From NCBI RefSeq assembly GCF_003054555.1, contig NZ_CP026304.1, forward strand, positions 7,378,001-7,442,000: 64,000 nt of DNA. Direction: 5' to 3'. Of this stretch, positions 26,255 through 34,496 are shown piece by piece. Position numbers and translations under genes: made by a program. Each line of letters starts with the position of its first letter. Positions within the stretch are counted from its first letter, which is position 1. The notes below the pieces were generated by a model. The model made no database searches. It was given only the letters and a program-made list of their open reading frames with translations, and had not been told where the DNA came from. Source of the DNA: Streptomyces lunaelactis (GTDB taxonomy: Bacteria; Actinomycetota; Actinomycetes; Streptomycetales; Streptomycetaceae).

Positions 26255-27153
26255 GGACGCTGCGAGATGTGCTGGCGGCGGGGGAGTTGTCGTACTCCTT
26301 CGAGTTCTTCCCGCCCAAGAACGACACGGGTGAGGAACGGCTCTGGGACGCTGTCCGCAGGATCGAGTCCCTGTCGCCGGCCTTCGTCTCGGTGACGTAC
26401 GGCGCGGGCGGATCGTCCCGGGACCGTACCGTCGCCGTGACGAAGAAGATCGCGACGCAGACCACCCTGCGCCCCGTCGCGCATCTGACGGCCGTTGGGC
26501 ACTCGGTGGCCGAACTGCGTCACATCATCGGCCAGTACGCGGACGCGGGCATCCGCGACGTCCTTGCTCTGCGCGGCGACCCGCCCGGCGATCCGAAGGG
26601 CACGTGGGTCCCCCATCCTCAGGGTCTCAGCTATGCGGCTGAACTGGTCGGGCTCGTACGGGAGTTGGGGGACTTCAGCGTCGGAGTGGCAGCCTTCCCG
26701 GAGCGTCATCCCCGGTCGCCCGACTGGGACAGCGACATCCGGCACTTCGCGGCCAAGTGCCGGGCGGGCGCCGACTACGCGATCACCCAGATGTTCTTCG
26801 ACGTCGAGTACTACCTGAGGCTGCGCGACCGGGCCGCGGCGGCGGGGTGCCACACCCCGATCATCCCCGAGATCATGCCGGCGACCGACTACCGGCAGAT
26901 CCGCCGCTTCGCCGAACTCAGCGACGCGGCCTTCCCGGAGGAGCTCGCCGGGCGGCTCTACGCCGCCCGCGACAACCCGGACGAAGCTCATCGGATCGGC
27001 GTCGACCACGCGATCACGATGGCGGAGCGACTGCTGGACGCCGACGCTCCGGGACTGCACTACATCACCCTGAACCGATCGCCTGCGACGGTGGAGATAC
27101 ACCGGGGCGTCAGGAAGACGAGGAGTACCCATGCCCTCTCAGTCCGCCACTGA
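26251..27153 (+). CDS. metF: Methylenetetrahydrofolate reductase
   Basis: 300 aa. GTG at 26251 follows GGGAGGAG. The N-terminal [11 protein letters not shown] is the family signature (Glu acting as proton donor), followed by [28 protein letters not shown] and [11 protein letters not shown] of the FAD TIM barrel. It reduces 5,10-methylene-THF to the 5-methyl-THF consumed by MetH. Its 3' end overlaps ahcY by 23 bases in another frame. The last few residues ([10 protein letters not shown]) look like run-on beyond the conserved C-terminus. Confidence 0.95.
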   Translation: MRTLRDVLAAGELSYSFEFFPPKNDTGEERLWDAVRRIESLSPAFVSVTYGAGGSSRDRTVAVTKKIATQTTLRPVAHLTAVGHSVAELRHIIGQYADAGIRDVLALRGDPPGDPKGTWVPHPQGLSYAAELVGLVRELGDFSVGVAAFPERHPRSPDWDSDIRHFAAKCRAGADYAITQMFFDVEYYLRLRDRAAAAGCHTPIIPEIMPATDYRQIRRFAELSDAAFPEELAGRLYAARDNPDEAHRIGVDHAITMAERLLDADAPGLHYITLNRSPATVEIHRGVRKTRSTHALSVRH

Positions 27154-28567
27154 CTTCAAGGTGGCCGACCTTGCTCTCGCGGAGTTCGGTCGCAAGGAGA
27201 TCACCCTCGCCGAGCACGAGATGCCCGGCCTGATGTCGATCCGTAAGGAGTACGCCGCCACCCAGCCTCTGGCCGGTGCCCGTATCACCGGCTCTCTGCA
27301 CATGACCGTGCAGACCGCCGTCCTGATCGAGACCCTGGTCGCGCTGGGCGCCGAGGTCCGCTGGGTCTCCTGCAACATCTTCTCCACCCAGGACCACGCG
27401 GCCGCGGCCATCGCGGTCGGCCCGAACGGCACGCCGGAAGCCCCCGCGGGCATTCCGGTCTTCGCCTGGAAGGGCGAGACGCTGGAGGAGTACTGGTGGT
27501 GCACGGAGCAGGCGCTCAACTGGCCGGGCCACGCCGGTCCGAACATGATCCTCGACGACGGGGGTGACGCCACGCTCCTGGTCCACAAGGGCGTCGAGTT
27601 CGAGAAGGCGGGTGCGGTTCCCGACCCGTCCACGGCGGACAACGAGGAATTCCGTGTCGTACTCGAGCTGTTGAACCGCTCCACCCTCAACTGGTCCGAG
27701 CTGGCGTCGGAGATTCGTGGTGTGACGGAGGAGACCACGACGGGTGTGCACCGTCTGTATGAGATGCACCGTGACGGCACGCTGCTGTTCCCCGCGATCA
27801 ATGTGAACGACGCGGTGACGAAGTCGAAGTTCGACAACAAGTACGGCTGCCGGCACTCGTTGATCGACGGCATCAACCGTGCCACCGATGTGCTGATCGG
27901 TGGCAAGACGGCGGTGGTGTGCGGGTACGGCGATGTGGGCAAGGGCTGTGCGGAGTCGCTGCGGGGTCAGGGTGCCCGGGTGATCGTGACGGAGATCGAC
28001 CCGATCTGTGCGCTGCAGGCGGCGATGGACGGCTACCAGGTCACGACGCTGGACGAGGTGGTGGAGACGGCGGACATCTTCATCACGACGACGGGCAACA
28101 AGGACATCATCATGGCCGGGGACATGGCCAGGATGAAGCACCAGGCGATCGTGGGGAACATCGGTCACTTCGACAACGAGATCGACATGGCCGGTCTGGC
28201 GCGGACCCCGGGGATCGTGAAGGACGAGGTCAAGCCGCAGGTCCACACGTGGACCTTCGCGGACGGCAAGGTCCTGATTCTGCTGTCGGAGGGGCGTCTT
28301 TTGAACCTGGGCAACGCGACGGGTCACCCCTCGTTCGTGATGTCGAACAGCTTCGCGGACCAGACGCTGGCCCAGATCGAGCTGTTCACCAAGCCCGAGG
28401 AGTACCCGACGGACGTGTATGTGCTGCCCAAGCACCTGGACGAGAAGGTCGCCCGGCTCCACCTGGCCGCCCTCGGCGTGAAGCTGACCACGCTCCGCCC
28501 CGAGCAGGCCTCCTACATCGGCGTCGACGTGAACGGCCCGTACAAGTCCGACCACTACCGCTACTGA
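27131..28567 (+). CDS. ahcY: S-adenosylhomocysteine hydrolase
   Basis: 478 aa, normal length for the bacterial enzyme with its insert. The NAD-binding motif [20 protein letters not shown] and the invariant C-terminal KSDHYRY are present. It splits S-adenosylhomocysteine, the inhibitory product of methyltransferases, into homocysteine (to MetH) and adenosine (to the kinase). ATG follows an AGGAAG...GAGGAG region inside the end of metF. Last gene of the methyl-cycle operon; a GC hairpin follows. Confidence 0.97.
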   Translation: MPSQSATDFKVADLALAEFGRKEITLAEHEMPGLMSIRKEYAATQPLAGARITGSLHMTVQTAVLIETLVALGAEVRWVSCNIFSTQDHAAAAIAVGPNGTPEAPAGIPVFAWKGETLEEYWWCTEQALNWPGHAGPNMILDDGGDATLLVHKGVEFEKAGAVPDPSTADNEEFRVVLELLNRSTLNWSELASEIRGVTEETTTGVHRLYEMHRDGTLLFPAINVNDAVTKSKFDNKYGCRHSLIDGINRATDVLIGGKTAVVCGYGDVGKGCAESLRGQGARVIVTEIDPICALQAAMDGYQVTTLDEVVETADIFITTTGNKDIIMAGDMARMKHQAIVGNIGHFDNEIDMAGLARTPGIVKDEVKPQVHTWTFADGKVLILLSEGRLLNLGNATGHPSFVMSNSFADQTLAQIELFTKPEEYPTDVYVLPKHLDEKVARLHLAALGVKLTTLRPEQASYIGVDVNGPYKSDHYRY

Positions 28568-28598
28568 TCAGTCGAGCGCAGATCAATCCCGAAGACCG

Positions 28599-28627
28599 GG
28601 CCCCCGCCTGTCCCCCGGGCGGGGGCC
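28599..28627 (+). terminator. Terminator of the methyl-cycle operon
   Basis: Perfect 10-bp GC stem (28599-28608 with 28618-28627, 9-base loop) starting 32 bases after the ahcY stop. It probably marks the right border of the biosynthetic cluster, since the genes beyond it are unrelated. Confidence 0.75.
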
Positions 28628-28680
28628 TGCCCCTTTCAACCGTCAACGCACCGAGTCCAGCGCAGGGTTCAGAGCCGGGT

Positions 28681-28974
28681 TCAGCGCATCGACGCGACGG
28701 CCCACTCGGCGACGACCGCCACCGCCACGCCGACCCCCAGCACCGCCGTCGCCACCCGCGTACGCCCCTGCCGGCTCAGCACCAGCGCGCTGCCGGAGAG
28801 GATCAGCGCGATGCCGTAGAAGCCCATGGTCAGCACCGAGTGCGTGCTGCCGAGACGCAGTACCAGAGTGACCCCCACGGCGATCATGATGACCGCGGAG
28901 AGAGCTATCCGTACGTGGCGTGCCTGACGTGGTGTGAGCCCCTGCCGTTCCGGGCTCGAATTGGCTTCTGACAT
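28681..28974 (-). CDS. Small membrane protein, unknown function
   Basis: 97 aa. A polar 22-residue N-terminus precedes three hydrophobic helices (about 24-41, 49-66 and 74-92). No residues suggest an enzyme. Start ATG at 28974. It converges on ahcY and is separated by the terminator. Not recognised beyond being a small actinobacterial integral membrane protein. Confidence 0.7.
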   Translation of the reverse strand: MSEANSSPERQGLTPRQARHVRIALSAVIMIAVGVTLVLRLGSTHSVLTMGFYGIALILSGSALVLSRQGRTRVATAVLGVGVAVAVVAEWAVASMR

Positions 28975-29034
28975 GCCCGGAAGACTAGCCGTCGCGCCCC
29001 CGCGCAGACCGCCGGGGCCGGGGAGAAGGCCCGC

Positions 29035-29454
29035 TCACGCGCCGTGCGGGCTGCCGACCCCGGCTGTCCACAGGGGAGCGGTGCCGGTGAGCTGGCAGGC
29101 CATCAGATAAAGCGGAATCGGCGGGGTGTACGGGCTGGTGTCGTCGGGCCAGCGGATCAGCCGGGGGTTCGTCGCCGGTACGTACGCCCCGCGGGCGTAG
29201 TGCGAGGGCAGTGGCCAGGTCACGTCGAGGTCCGAGCCGGCGGGCACGATCCACCACCACCAGTTGTCGTCGGCGAAGACGCAGCCGTTCCGCGGCAGAC
29301 GTCCCAGGAGGCGGAATCCGAATCGCGCGGGAACGCCCACGGCATCGCAGCCAAGAGTGGCCGGAAGCGTGGGCGGGAGGGTGAGCCGGGTCATCCGGCT
29401 TTCGCTGTCGGTGCGGCCGCCCCGACAGAGGAGGGCGCCCAGGTTCCTCAGCAT
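29035..29454 (-). CDS. Hypothetical protein downstream of regulatory ATPase
   Basis: 139 aa from ATG at 29454, overlapping the end of the ATPase gene by 7 bases (ATGCTGA). The N-terminal 30 residues are basic; the rest is rich in Pro and aromatics (DDNWWWWIVPAGSD, WPLPSHYARGAYVP). No family recognised. The translational coupling suggests it belongs to the same regulatory locus. Confidence 0.6.
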   Translation of the reverse strand: MLRNLGALLCRGGRTDSESRMTRLTLPPTLPATLGCDAVGVPARFGFRLLGRLPRNGCVFADDNWWWWIVPAGSDLDVTWPLPSHYARGAYVPATNPRLIRWPDDTSPYTPPIPLYLMACQLTGTAPLWTAGVGSPHGA

Positions 29455-30005
29455 GGCCTCTCCGCCCAGTACGGCACTTCCGTCCCGTACGGCAGCTCCT
29501 CCTCGTGCGGCAGCTCCGCCCACACGATGCGGCCCGGGCCGACGTGCGAGTCGTGCGAGCCCCAGGCGCCGCTCACGGCCTCGACCAGGAGCAGCCCGCG
29601 CCCGCGTTCCTCCTCGAAGGTGTGGCACACATGGGGGCCGGTGGGCGCGGAGCCCTGGTCCTGCACCGTTATACGCAGGCGCTCGGCGCCGTTGAGCAGC
29701 TCGCAGGCGACCCGATGGCCGTCGGTGTGCACGACCGCGTTGGTGACGAGTTCGGAGACGACCAGCATGGCCGCGTCGTGAACGTCGCCCTCTATGCCCC
29801 AGTGGTGCAGCCGCCGGCGTGCGAGCTTCCTGGCACTGGCGACGAACTCAACGCGCGCCGGCAGCTCGAAGCCGTACCTGTGGTGGTCGGCTCCCGAGCG
29901 CGGGTACACGAGCTGTGGGGTGAGCGCGTCGCGATGCACCCGCCCACTCTCTCTCCGCAAGACCCACCTTGGCAAGGCCCACTCTGAATAATGCAGACTG
30001 GGCAT
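29448..30005 (-). CDS. HATPase_c-type (anti-sigma/RsbW-like) ATP-binding protein
   Basis: 185 aa. The GHKL core is clear: SELVTNAVVHTDG (N-box, about 84-96), RITVQDQGSA (G1 box) and ERGRGLLLVEAVSGAWG (G2 box). Small Streptomyces proteins of this type sit next to XRE and DUF397 genes, as here, and are thought to act as anti-sigma-like kinases in developmental loci related to whiJ/abaA. ATG at 30005. It is divergent from the XRE gene with a 60-base shared promoter region. Its partner is inferred from position only. Confidence 0.85.
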   Translation of the reverse strand: MPSLHYSEWALPRWVLRRESGRVHRDALTPQLVYPRSGADHHRYGFELPARVEFVASARKLARRRLHHWGIEGDVHDAAMLVVSELVTNAVVHTDGHRVACELLNGAERLRITVQDQGSAPTGPHVCHTFEEERGRGLLLVEAVSGAWGSHDSHVGPGRIVWAELPHEEELPYGTEVPYWAERPC

Positions 30006-30065
30006 ATTCAATGGCCGCAAGGGCGTGGCAGACTGCTCGCAACAGCGCGTGGGGGAGGTCTCAGG

Positions 30066-30926
30066 GTGAGCGAACCGCGGTCCGCCCCAACCGTGGGTCA
30101 GGTCGTTCTTGGTAAGCGCTTGCAGGATTTGCGGGAACGGGCGGGGCTCAGGCGCGAAGAGGCCGCCAAGGTGCTTCGTGTCGCCGCGGGAACGATCCGC
30201 AGGATGGAGACGGCCGAGGTTGCGCTGAAGATTCCGTATGTCCAGCTGCTGCTGAACGCATACGGGATCACCGATGAGGAGGCCCGTGGCTTCATCGAGC
30301 TGGCCGAGGAGGCCAACAAGCCGGGCTGGTGGCAGCGCTTTCATGACGTACTGCCGGGTTGGTTCAGCATGTACGTCAGCCTGGAGGGGGCGGCCAGCCT
30401 CATCCGTACGTACGAGCCGCACTTTGTGCCCGGTCTGCTCCAGACGGAGGACTACGCCCGCGCGATCATGCTCGGCGGAGCCGTCGGCCGGACGGACCCG
30501 GCCGACATCGAGCGGCATGTGGCGCTCCGGATGGAACGCCAGTCGCTGCTCACCCGCCCTGACGCACCCAGACTCTGGGTGATCATGGACGAGACGGTGC
30601 TCCGCCGGCCCGTCGGCCGTCCGGGCGTGATGAGAGCCCAGATCGACCGGCTGCTCGAAGGCGGCCGGCTGCCCAATGTCACCCTGCAGATCGCGGAGTT
30701 CGCGACCGGACACCACCCCGGCACCTACGGGCCGTTCGTCCTCTTCCGGTTCGCCGTCCCCGAACTCCCGGACATGGTCTACAGCGAGTATCTGACCGGC
30801 GCCGTCTATCTGGACGCGCGCCCCGAGGTCGCTTCGCACCTGGAGGTCCTGGACCGCATGGCAGCGCAGGCGGCGACTGCACAACGTACGAAGGAGATCC
30901 TCAACGATCTCCGCAAGGAGCTGTGA
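30066..30926 (+). CDS. XRE-family regulator with DUF5753 domain
   Basis: 286 aa from GTG at 30066, preceded by GGGGGAGG. An N-terminal helix-turn-helix (about 15-70: LGKRLQDLRERAGLRREEAA, AAGTIRRMETAE) is followed by the DUF5753 region (about 95-275: SLIRTYEPHFVPGLLQTEDY, RQSLLTRPDAPRLWVIMDE). This is the large Streptomyces family of WhiJ/BldB-associated regulators, usually paired with a DUF397 protein that modulates it. The next gene starts directly after its stop. Target genes unknown. Confidence 0.93.
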   Translation: MSEPRSAPTVGQVVLGKRLQDLRERAGLRREEAAKVLRVAAGTIRRMETAEVALKIPYVQLLLNAYGITDEEARGFIELAEEANKPGWWQRFHDVLPGWFSMYVSLEGAASLIRTYEPHFVPGLLQTEDYARAIMLGGAVGRTDPADIERHVALRMERQSLLTRPDAPRLWVIMDETVLRRPVGRPGVMRAQIDRLLEGGRLPNVTLQIAEFATGHHPGTYGPFVLFRFAVPELPDMVYSEYLTGAVYLDARPEVASHLEVLDRMAAQAATAQRTKEILNDLRKEL

Positions 30927-31163
30927 ATGGATCGCATATACAACGGCATGCCCGCCGCTGAGCTGGGCGCCGAGGGCTGGCACAAACCGTGGAGCGGGGG
31001 CAACGGCGGCAACTGCTTCGAGACCATGAAGCTGGCCGACGGCAGAGTCGCGGTACGCCAGTCGGCCGACCCCGACGGGCCGGCGCTGATCTACACCTCC
31101 GGCGAGATCGCCGCCTTCATCCAGGGGGCCAAGGCCGGCAAGGCGGACTTTCTTCTTACGTAA
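30927..31163 (+). CDS. DUF397 protein
   Basis: 78 aa, starting at the base after the XRE stop. DUF397 features are W-x-KPWSGGNGGNCFE, MKLADGRVAVRQSADPDGPA and TSGEIAAFIQGAKAGKADF. Such small proteins act with the neighbouring XRE regulator as a two-part switch in Streptomyces development and antibiotic control. Mechanistic role here is inferred from the family. Confidence 0.9.
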   Translation: MDRIYNGMPAAELGAEGWHKPWSGGNGGNCFETMKLADGRVAVRQSADPDGPALIYTSGEIAAFIQGAKAGKADFLLT

Positions 31164-31252
31164 CGTTCAGCTGTCCCATTGACACGTGGAGCGAGAGTGG
31201 AGCGAAAGGTGACCGGTGAGACCGCGAGCGACGATCGCCGGCCTCCAGGGTT

Positions 31253-32665
31253 TCAGTCCCGCACGACAGGTCGTGTCCGGGGACGGCCCTCGCCGCCCAG
31301 GGTCCGCCTTGGTGAGCGGGATGCCCGAGCGACGAAGAAGCCGGCCAGCACCACGCCGGCCGCGAGCGCGTACACCGTGGTGCCCAGGCCGTCCGGCTTG
31401 ACGCCCATGTACACGCCGACGTACTTCGCGGCCCCCGCGACGGCGACGGCGAGCCACTCCCAGCTGCCGTCGAGGGCGACCAGCGCGACGAGCAGGAGCG
31501 CGTACCAGGAGTAGCCCGGCGTCAGCAGCAGAAAGGCCGTTCCGGTGACCAACAGGGCGCCGCTCCACGGGCGTTCGGGATCACCGTGCCGCAGCACGTG
31601 CAGAACCACCACCAGCATCACGGCGATCAGGGCAGCGGGCGCCCAGTCGTCAGGCAGCACCAGACGGAGCAGCGCGTAGCGATTGCTGGCGGAGGGGTCG
31701 TCGTACCCCTCCTCCTCCGCATAGCCCCCGAGGAAGCCGAGGACCGAACCGTCGGAGGCCAGGACGTACGGCAGATAGCTCAGCGCCACCACCGCGGCGG
31801 CTGGCAGCAGTACGGCCGCCGCGTCCCGCGCCCGCCGCACACCGGACAGCGCGCCCGGCAGCACCACGGCGGGCAGCAGCTTGGTCACGATCGCCGCTCC
31901 GAGCAGCGCCCCGCCGAGGATGCGCCGCCGCACCACCAGGCCCAGCCCCACGACCGCGAGGAGCACCCCCAGCACATCGGCATGCGCGTTGTTCACCGCC
32001 TCGATGGGCACGATCGGGCACCACGCCCAGTACGCCGCATGGCGCGGGTCGCCGCGCCGCCGCAGGACGAGGAGCAGCGCGGCGGTGGTGCCGAGGGACA
32101 GCAGAGCGCCACCTGTCTGCAGTCCCTTGTGCCGAACCCCGTCCGGCGAGAGCGCGTGGACCAGCAGGAAGTAGCCCTCCGACACCGGCGGGTAGATGGT
32201 GTGCACCTGCGGCCGGTTGATCCGGGTGCAGTGCACTTCACCTTCGGGGCCGGGAATCCTGGTCCGGTCGGGGCCCTCGCAGCCACTCCCGGTCGGGAAG
32301 AGCCAGCGGTCGCGCAGCCCGGCGAGCGCCGGATCGGCGGGGGTGCGGTCGTACGGCGAGATCCCGGCGGCCTGCACCCGGCCGTCCCAGGCGTAGCGGT
32401 ACGAGTCGGTACTGGTGCGCGGGGGAGCGAGCAGCCCGGTGGCGGTCACCGCGATGCCGCCCGCGAGGACGAGGGCCACCGCGTGGCGCGCCGGCGCCTT
32501 GCGTACGGCGAGGACGGCGACGGCGAAGAGCGCCCAGCAGGCCGCGTACCACCACGAGAGACCTGCGGGATCGGTGAAGTAGCCGTCCTTGCGGATGGTC
32601 AGGGCGAGTACGGCCGTCAGGGCCGCCAGCAGGGCACCGGCGGCGAAGGTGCGCGGGTTGATCAC
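31253..32665 (-). CDS. GT87-type membrane glycosyltransferase
   Basis: 470 aa from GTG at 32665; in-frame starts farther upstream would run through Ser/Val-rich filler and into the divergent gene. About ten helices. The first extracytoplasmic loop has YRYAWDGRVQAAGISPYD, the conserved acidic region of polyprenol-phosphate-dependent (mannosyl-type) GT-C transferases. A later AHADVLGVLLAVVGLGLVVRRR segment is also typical. It probably adds a sugar to an envelope lipid or glycan outside the membrane. It is divergent from the molybdopterin oxidoreductase gene. Sugar and acceptor unknown. Confidence 0.82.
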   Translation of the reverse strand: MINPRTFAAGALLAALTAVLALTIRKDGYFTDPAGLSWWYAACWALFAVAVLAVRKAPARHAVALVLAGGIAVTATGLLAPPRTSTDSYRYAWDGRVQAAGISPYDRTPADPALAGLRDRWLFPTGSGCEGPDRTRIPGPEGEVHCTRINRPQVHTIYPPVSEGYFLLVHALSPDGVRHKGLQTGGALLSLGTTAALLLVLRRRGDPRHAAYWAWCPIVPIEAVNNAHADVLGVLLAVVGLGLVVRRRILGGALLGAAIVTKLLPAVVLPGALSGVRRARDAAAVLLPAAAVVALSYLPYVLASDGSVLGFLGGYAEEEGYDDPSASNRYALLRLVLPDDWAPAALIAVMLVVVLHVLRHGDPERPWSGALLVTGTAFLLLTPGYSWYALLLVALVALDGSWEWLAVAVAGAAKYVGVYMGVKPDGLGTTVYALAAGVVLAGFFVARASRSPRRTLGGEGRPRTRPVVRD

Positions 32666-32778
32666 AGGCTCAGCGTCGCAGCCGGAACCGGCCCGAGCCG
32701 GGCGCCGCCCCCCGACGTCCGCATTCCGTAAGGTGTCGCGGCCCTCTACAGGGGCCGTCGCGGAGGTCTGATGGACGC

Positions 32779-33975
32779 ATGAAGATCCGACCGCGCCGAC
32801 CGACTCGACCGCGCCGACCGACTCGACTGCCGAGTCTGCCGCGACTGCCCGCACCGGTCCTGCCGACCTTCTCGGGCAGGCTGCACGATGCCCGCACGGC
32901 TACTTCGCTCGGCCGCTGGCTGGGCGTGGCGATCGCCGTGTGTTTCGTGACCGGGGTGATCAGCCACTATCTGCAGCACCCGCCGTACTGGCTCGCGGAC
33001 GTGCTGCCGAGCCGCCCGTCGTGGGGCTACCGGGTCAACCAGGGGCTGCATGTGTCGAGCGGGATCGCGGCGATCCCGCTGCTGTTCGCCAAACTGTGGA
33101 CGGTCTACCCGAAGCTCTTCGTGTGGCCGCCGCTGCGGTCGGTGCGGCACGCGCTGGAACGGCTGTCCGTCGCGGTGCTGGTCGCCTCCGCCGTCTTCGA
33201 GCTGTTCACCGGTCTGCTCAACACCGTGCAGTGGTACCCGTGGCCGTTCTCCTTTGTCCCCGTGCACTTCGCCGTCGGCTGGCTGCTGATCGGCGCGTTG
33301 ATCCTGCATGTGGCAGTCAAGTACCCGGAGATCAGGGATCATTGGGGGAAACGCTCGCCCGGAACACTCGAACTCCCGGCGGCGGACGGGCCGGACCGGC
33401 GCTCCTTGCTGACCGGCGTCGCGGCGGCGGTCGGCGCGGTGACGCTGACGACCGTCGGCCAGTCCTTCACCCCGCTTAAGGCCTTCGACCTGCTCGCACC
33501 GCGCCACCCGGACCACGGGCCGCAGGGCCTGCCCGTCAACCGGACGGCGGCCGCGGCCGGGGTGACCCGCGTGTCCGCGCCGGACTGGCGGCTGACGATG
33601 CTCGGCACGCACTCGTACGAACTGACCCTCGACGAACTCGCCGCGCTGGCCCAGCACACCGTGACCCTGCCGATCGCCTGTGTGGAGGGCTGGAGCAAAT
33701 CGGCTCAGTGGACCGGCGTACGGGTACGGGACCTGCTCGACCGGGCTGGAGCGCGTCCCGGTGCGGCGGTACGCGTGGTGTCGCTGGAGCGGCGTGGCGC
33801 GTACCGGGTGATGGAGATGGGCAGCGAGTACGCCGACGATCCGCTCACCCTGCTTGCCCTGCGCCTCAACGGCCAGGTGCTCTCGCCGGACCACGGCTTC
33901 CCGGCGCGCATCATCGCCCCGAACCGGCCGGGCGTGCTCCAGACCAAGTGGGTCACCAGGATGGAGGTCCTGTGA
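32779..33975 (+). CDS. Membrane-anchored molybdopterin oxidoreductase (sulfite-oxidase family)
   Basis: 398 aa with two parts. Residues 45-180 hold four helices containing several histidines (SHYLQH, GLHVSSG, PVHFAVGW, ILHVAVKY), as in haem-b membrane subunits. After an internal twin-arginine motif (RRSLLTGVAAAVGA) comes a sulfite-oxidase-fold Mo domain with the cofactor cysteine in PIACVEGW (about Cys301) and ARIIAPNRPG. It is a one-chain counterpart of the YedY-YedZ pair. The N-terminus starts with an 18-bp tandem repeat encoding Arg/Pro (32791-32826). Substrate unknown. Its stop overlaps the next gene (TGATG). Confidence 0.85.
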   Translation: MKIRPRRPTRPRRPTRLPSLPRLPAPVLPTFSGRLHDARTATSLGRWLGVAIAVCFVTGVISHYLQHPPYWLADVLPSRPSWGYRVNQGLHVSSGIAAIPLLFAKLWTVYPKLFVWPPLRSVRHALERLSVAVLVASAVFELFTGLLNTVQWYPWPFSFVPVHFAVGWLLIGALILHVAVKYPEIRDHWGKRSPGTLELPAADGPDRRSLLTGVAAAVGAVTLTTVGQSFTPLKAFDLLAPRHPDHGPQGLPVNRTAAAAGVTRVSAPDWRLTMLGTHSYELTLDELAALAQHTVTLPIACVEGWSKSAQWTGVRVRDLLDRAGARPGAAVRVVSLERRGAYRVMEMGSEYADDPLTLLALRLNGQVLSPDHGFPARIIAPNRPGVLQTKWVTRMEVL

Positions 33976-34496
33976 TGCGGATCGTGACGGGCGCGCTGGG
34001 TGTCGCCCTGATGGCCGTCGGCGCGGCACTGCTGCTGACGGGCGGGCAGGTGAAGGACGTGGCCATCTGGCTGGCGGGTTCGGTCGTCCTGCACGACGGG
34101 ATCATCGCCCCGCTGGTGATCGCGACCGGCCTGCTGCTGGCGGCAGTCCCGTCCCGCGGCACGGTCCGCGCCGCGCTGCTGGTGGCCGGCTGCCTGACGG
34201 CGATCGCCCTGCCCGCCCTGCTGGCCGAGGGCAACCCGACCAACCCGTCGGTGCTGCCTCTGGACTACCTGCGGAACTGGCTGATCCTGCTGGGGGTGGT
34301 GGGGGTGGGTGCGGGGTGCTTGTCTGGGTGCGGGGACTGCGTGGCCGCCGGGTGCGCAGACGTTGAGCGAGCGGCATTCACCCCTTCGGAGCGGGTCGGA
34401 GCGGGTCGGGGCGGGGCGGGGTCGTTCCGGACCGCCCCGACCCGACGCGTACCCGGTCAGCAGAAGCCGAAGCTGCCGAATCGCGAGCCCCATTGA
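33975..34496 (+). CDS. Small membrane protein following Mo oxidoreductase
   Basis: 173 aa. Residues 1-120 contain four helices (MRIVTGALGVALMAVGAALL, VVLHDGIIAPLVIATGLLL, ALLVAGCLTAIALPALL, WLILLGVVGVGAG). The last 50 residues are Gly/Arg/Cys-rich, cross a terminator hairpin and overlap the convergent secreted-protein gene by 40 bases. They are probably run-on after loss of the original stop. ATG overlaps the oxidoreductase stop, so the two are co-translated. Function unknown. Confidence 0.68.
   Translation: MRIVTGALGVALMAVGAALLLTGGQVKDVAIWLAGSVVLHDGIIAPLVIATGLLLAAVPSRGTVRAALLVAGCLTAIALPALLAEGNPTNPSVLPLDYLRNWLILLGVVGVGAGCLSGCGDCVAAGCADVERAAFTPSERVGAGRGGAGSFRTAPTRRVPGQQKPKLPNREPH
34402..34444. 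terminator. Terminator hairpin between convergent genes
   Basis: A 13-bp perfect stem (34402-34414 with 34432-34444, CGGGTCGGGGCGG) lies just beyond the secreted-protein stop at 34457 and inside the extended 3' end of the small membrane-protein gene. Its position inside a frame supports the idea that the plus-strand frame originally stopped earlier. Confidence 0.65.
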
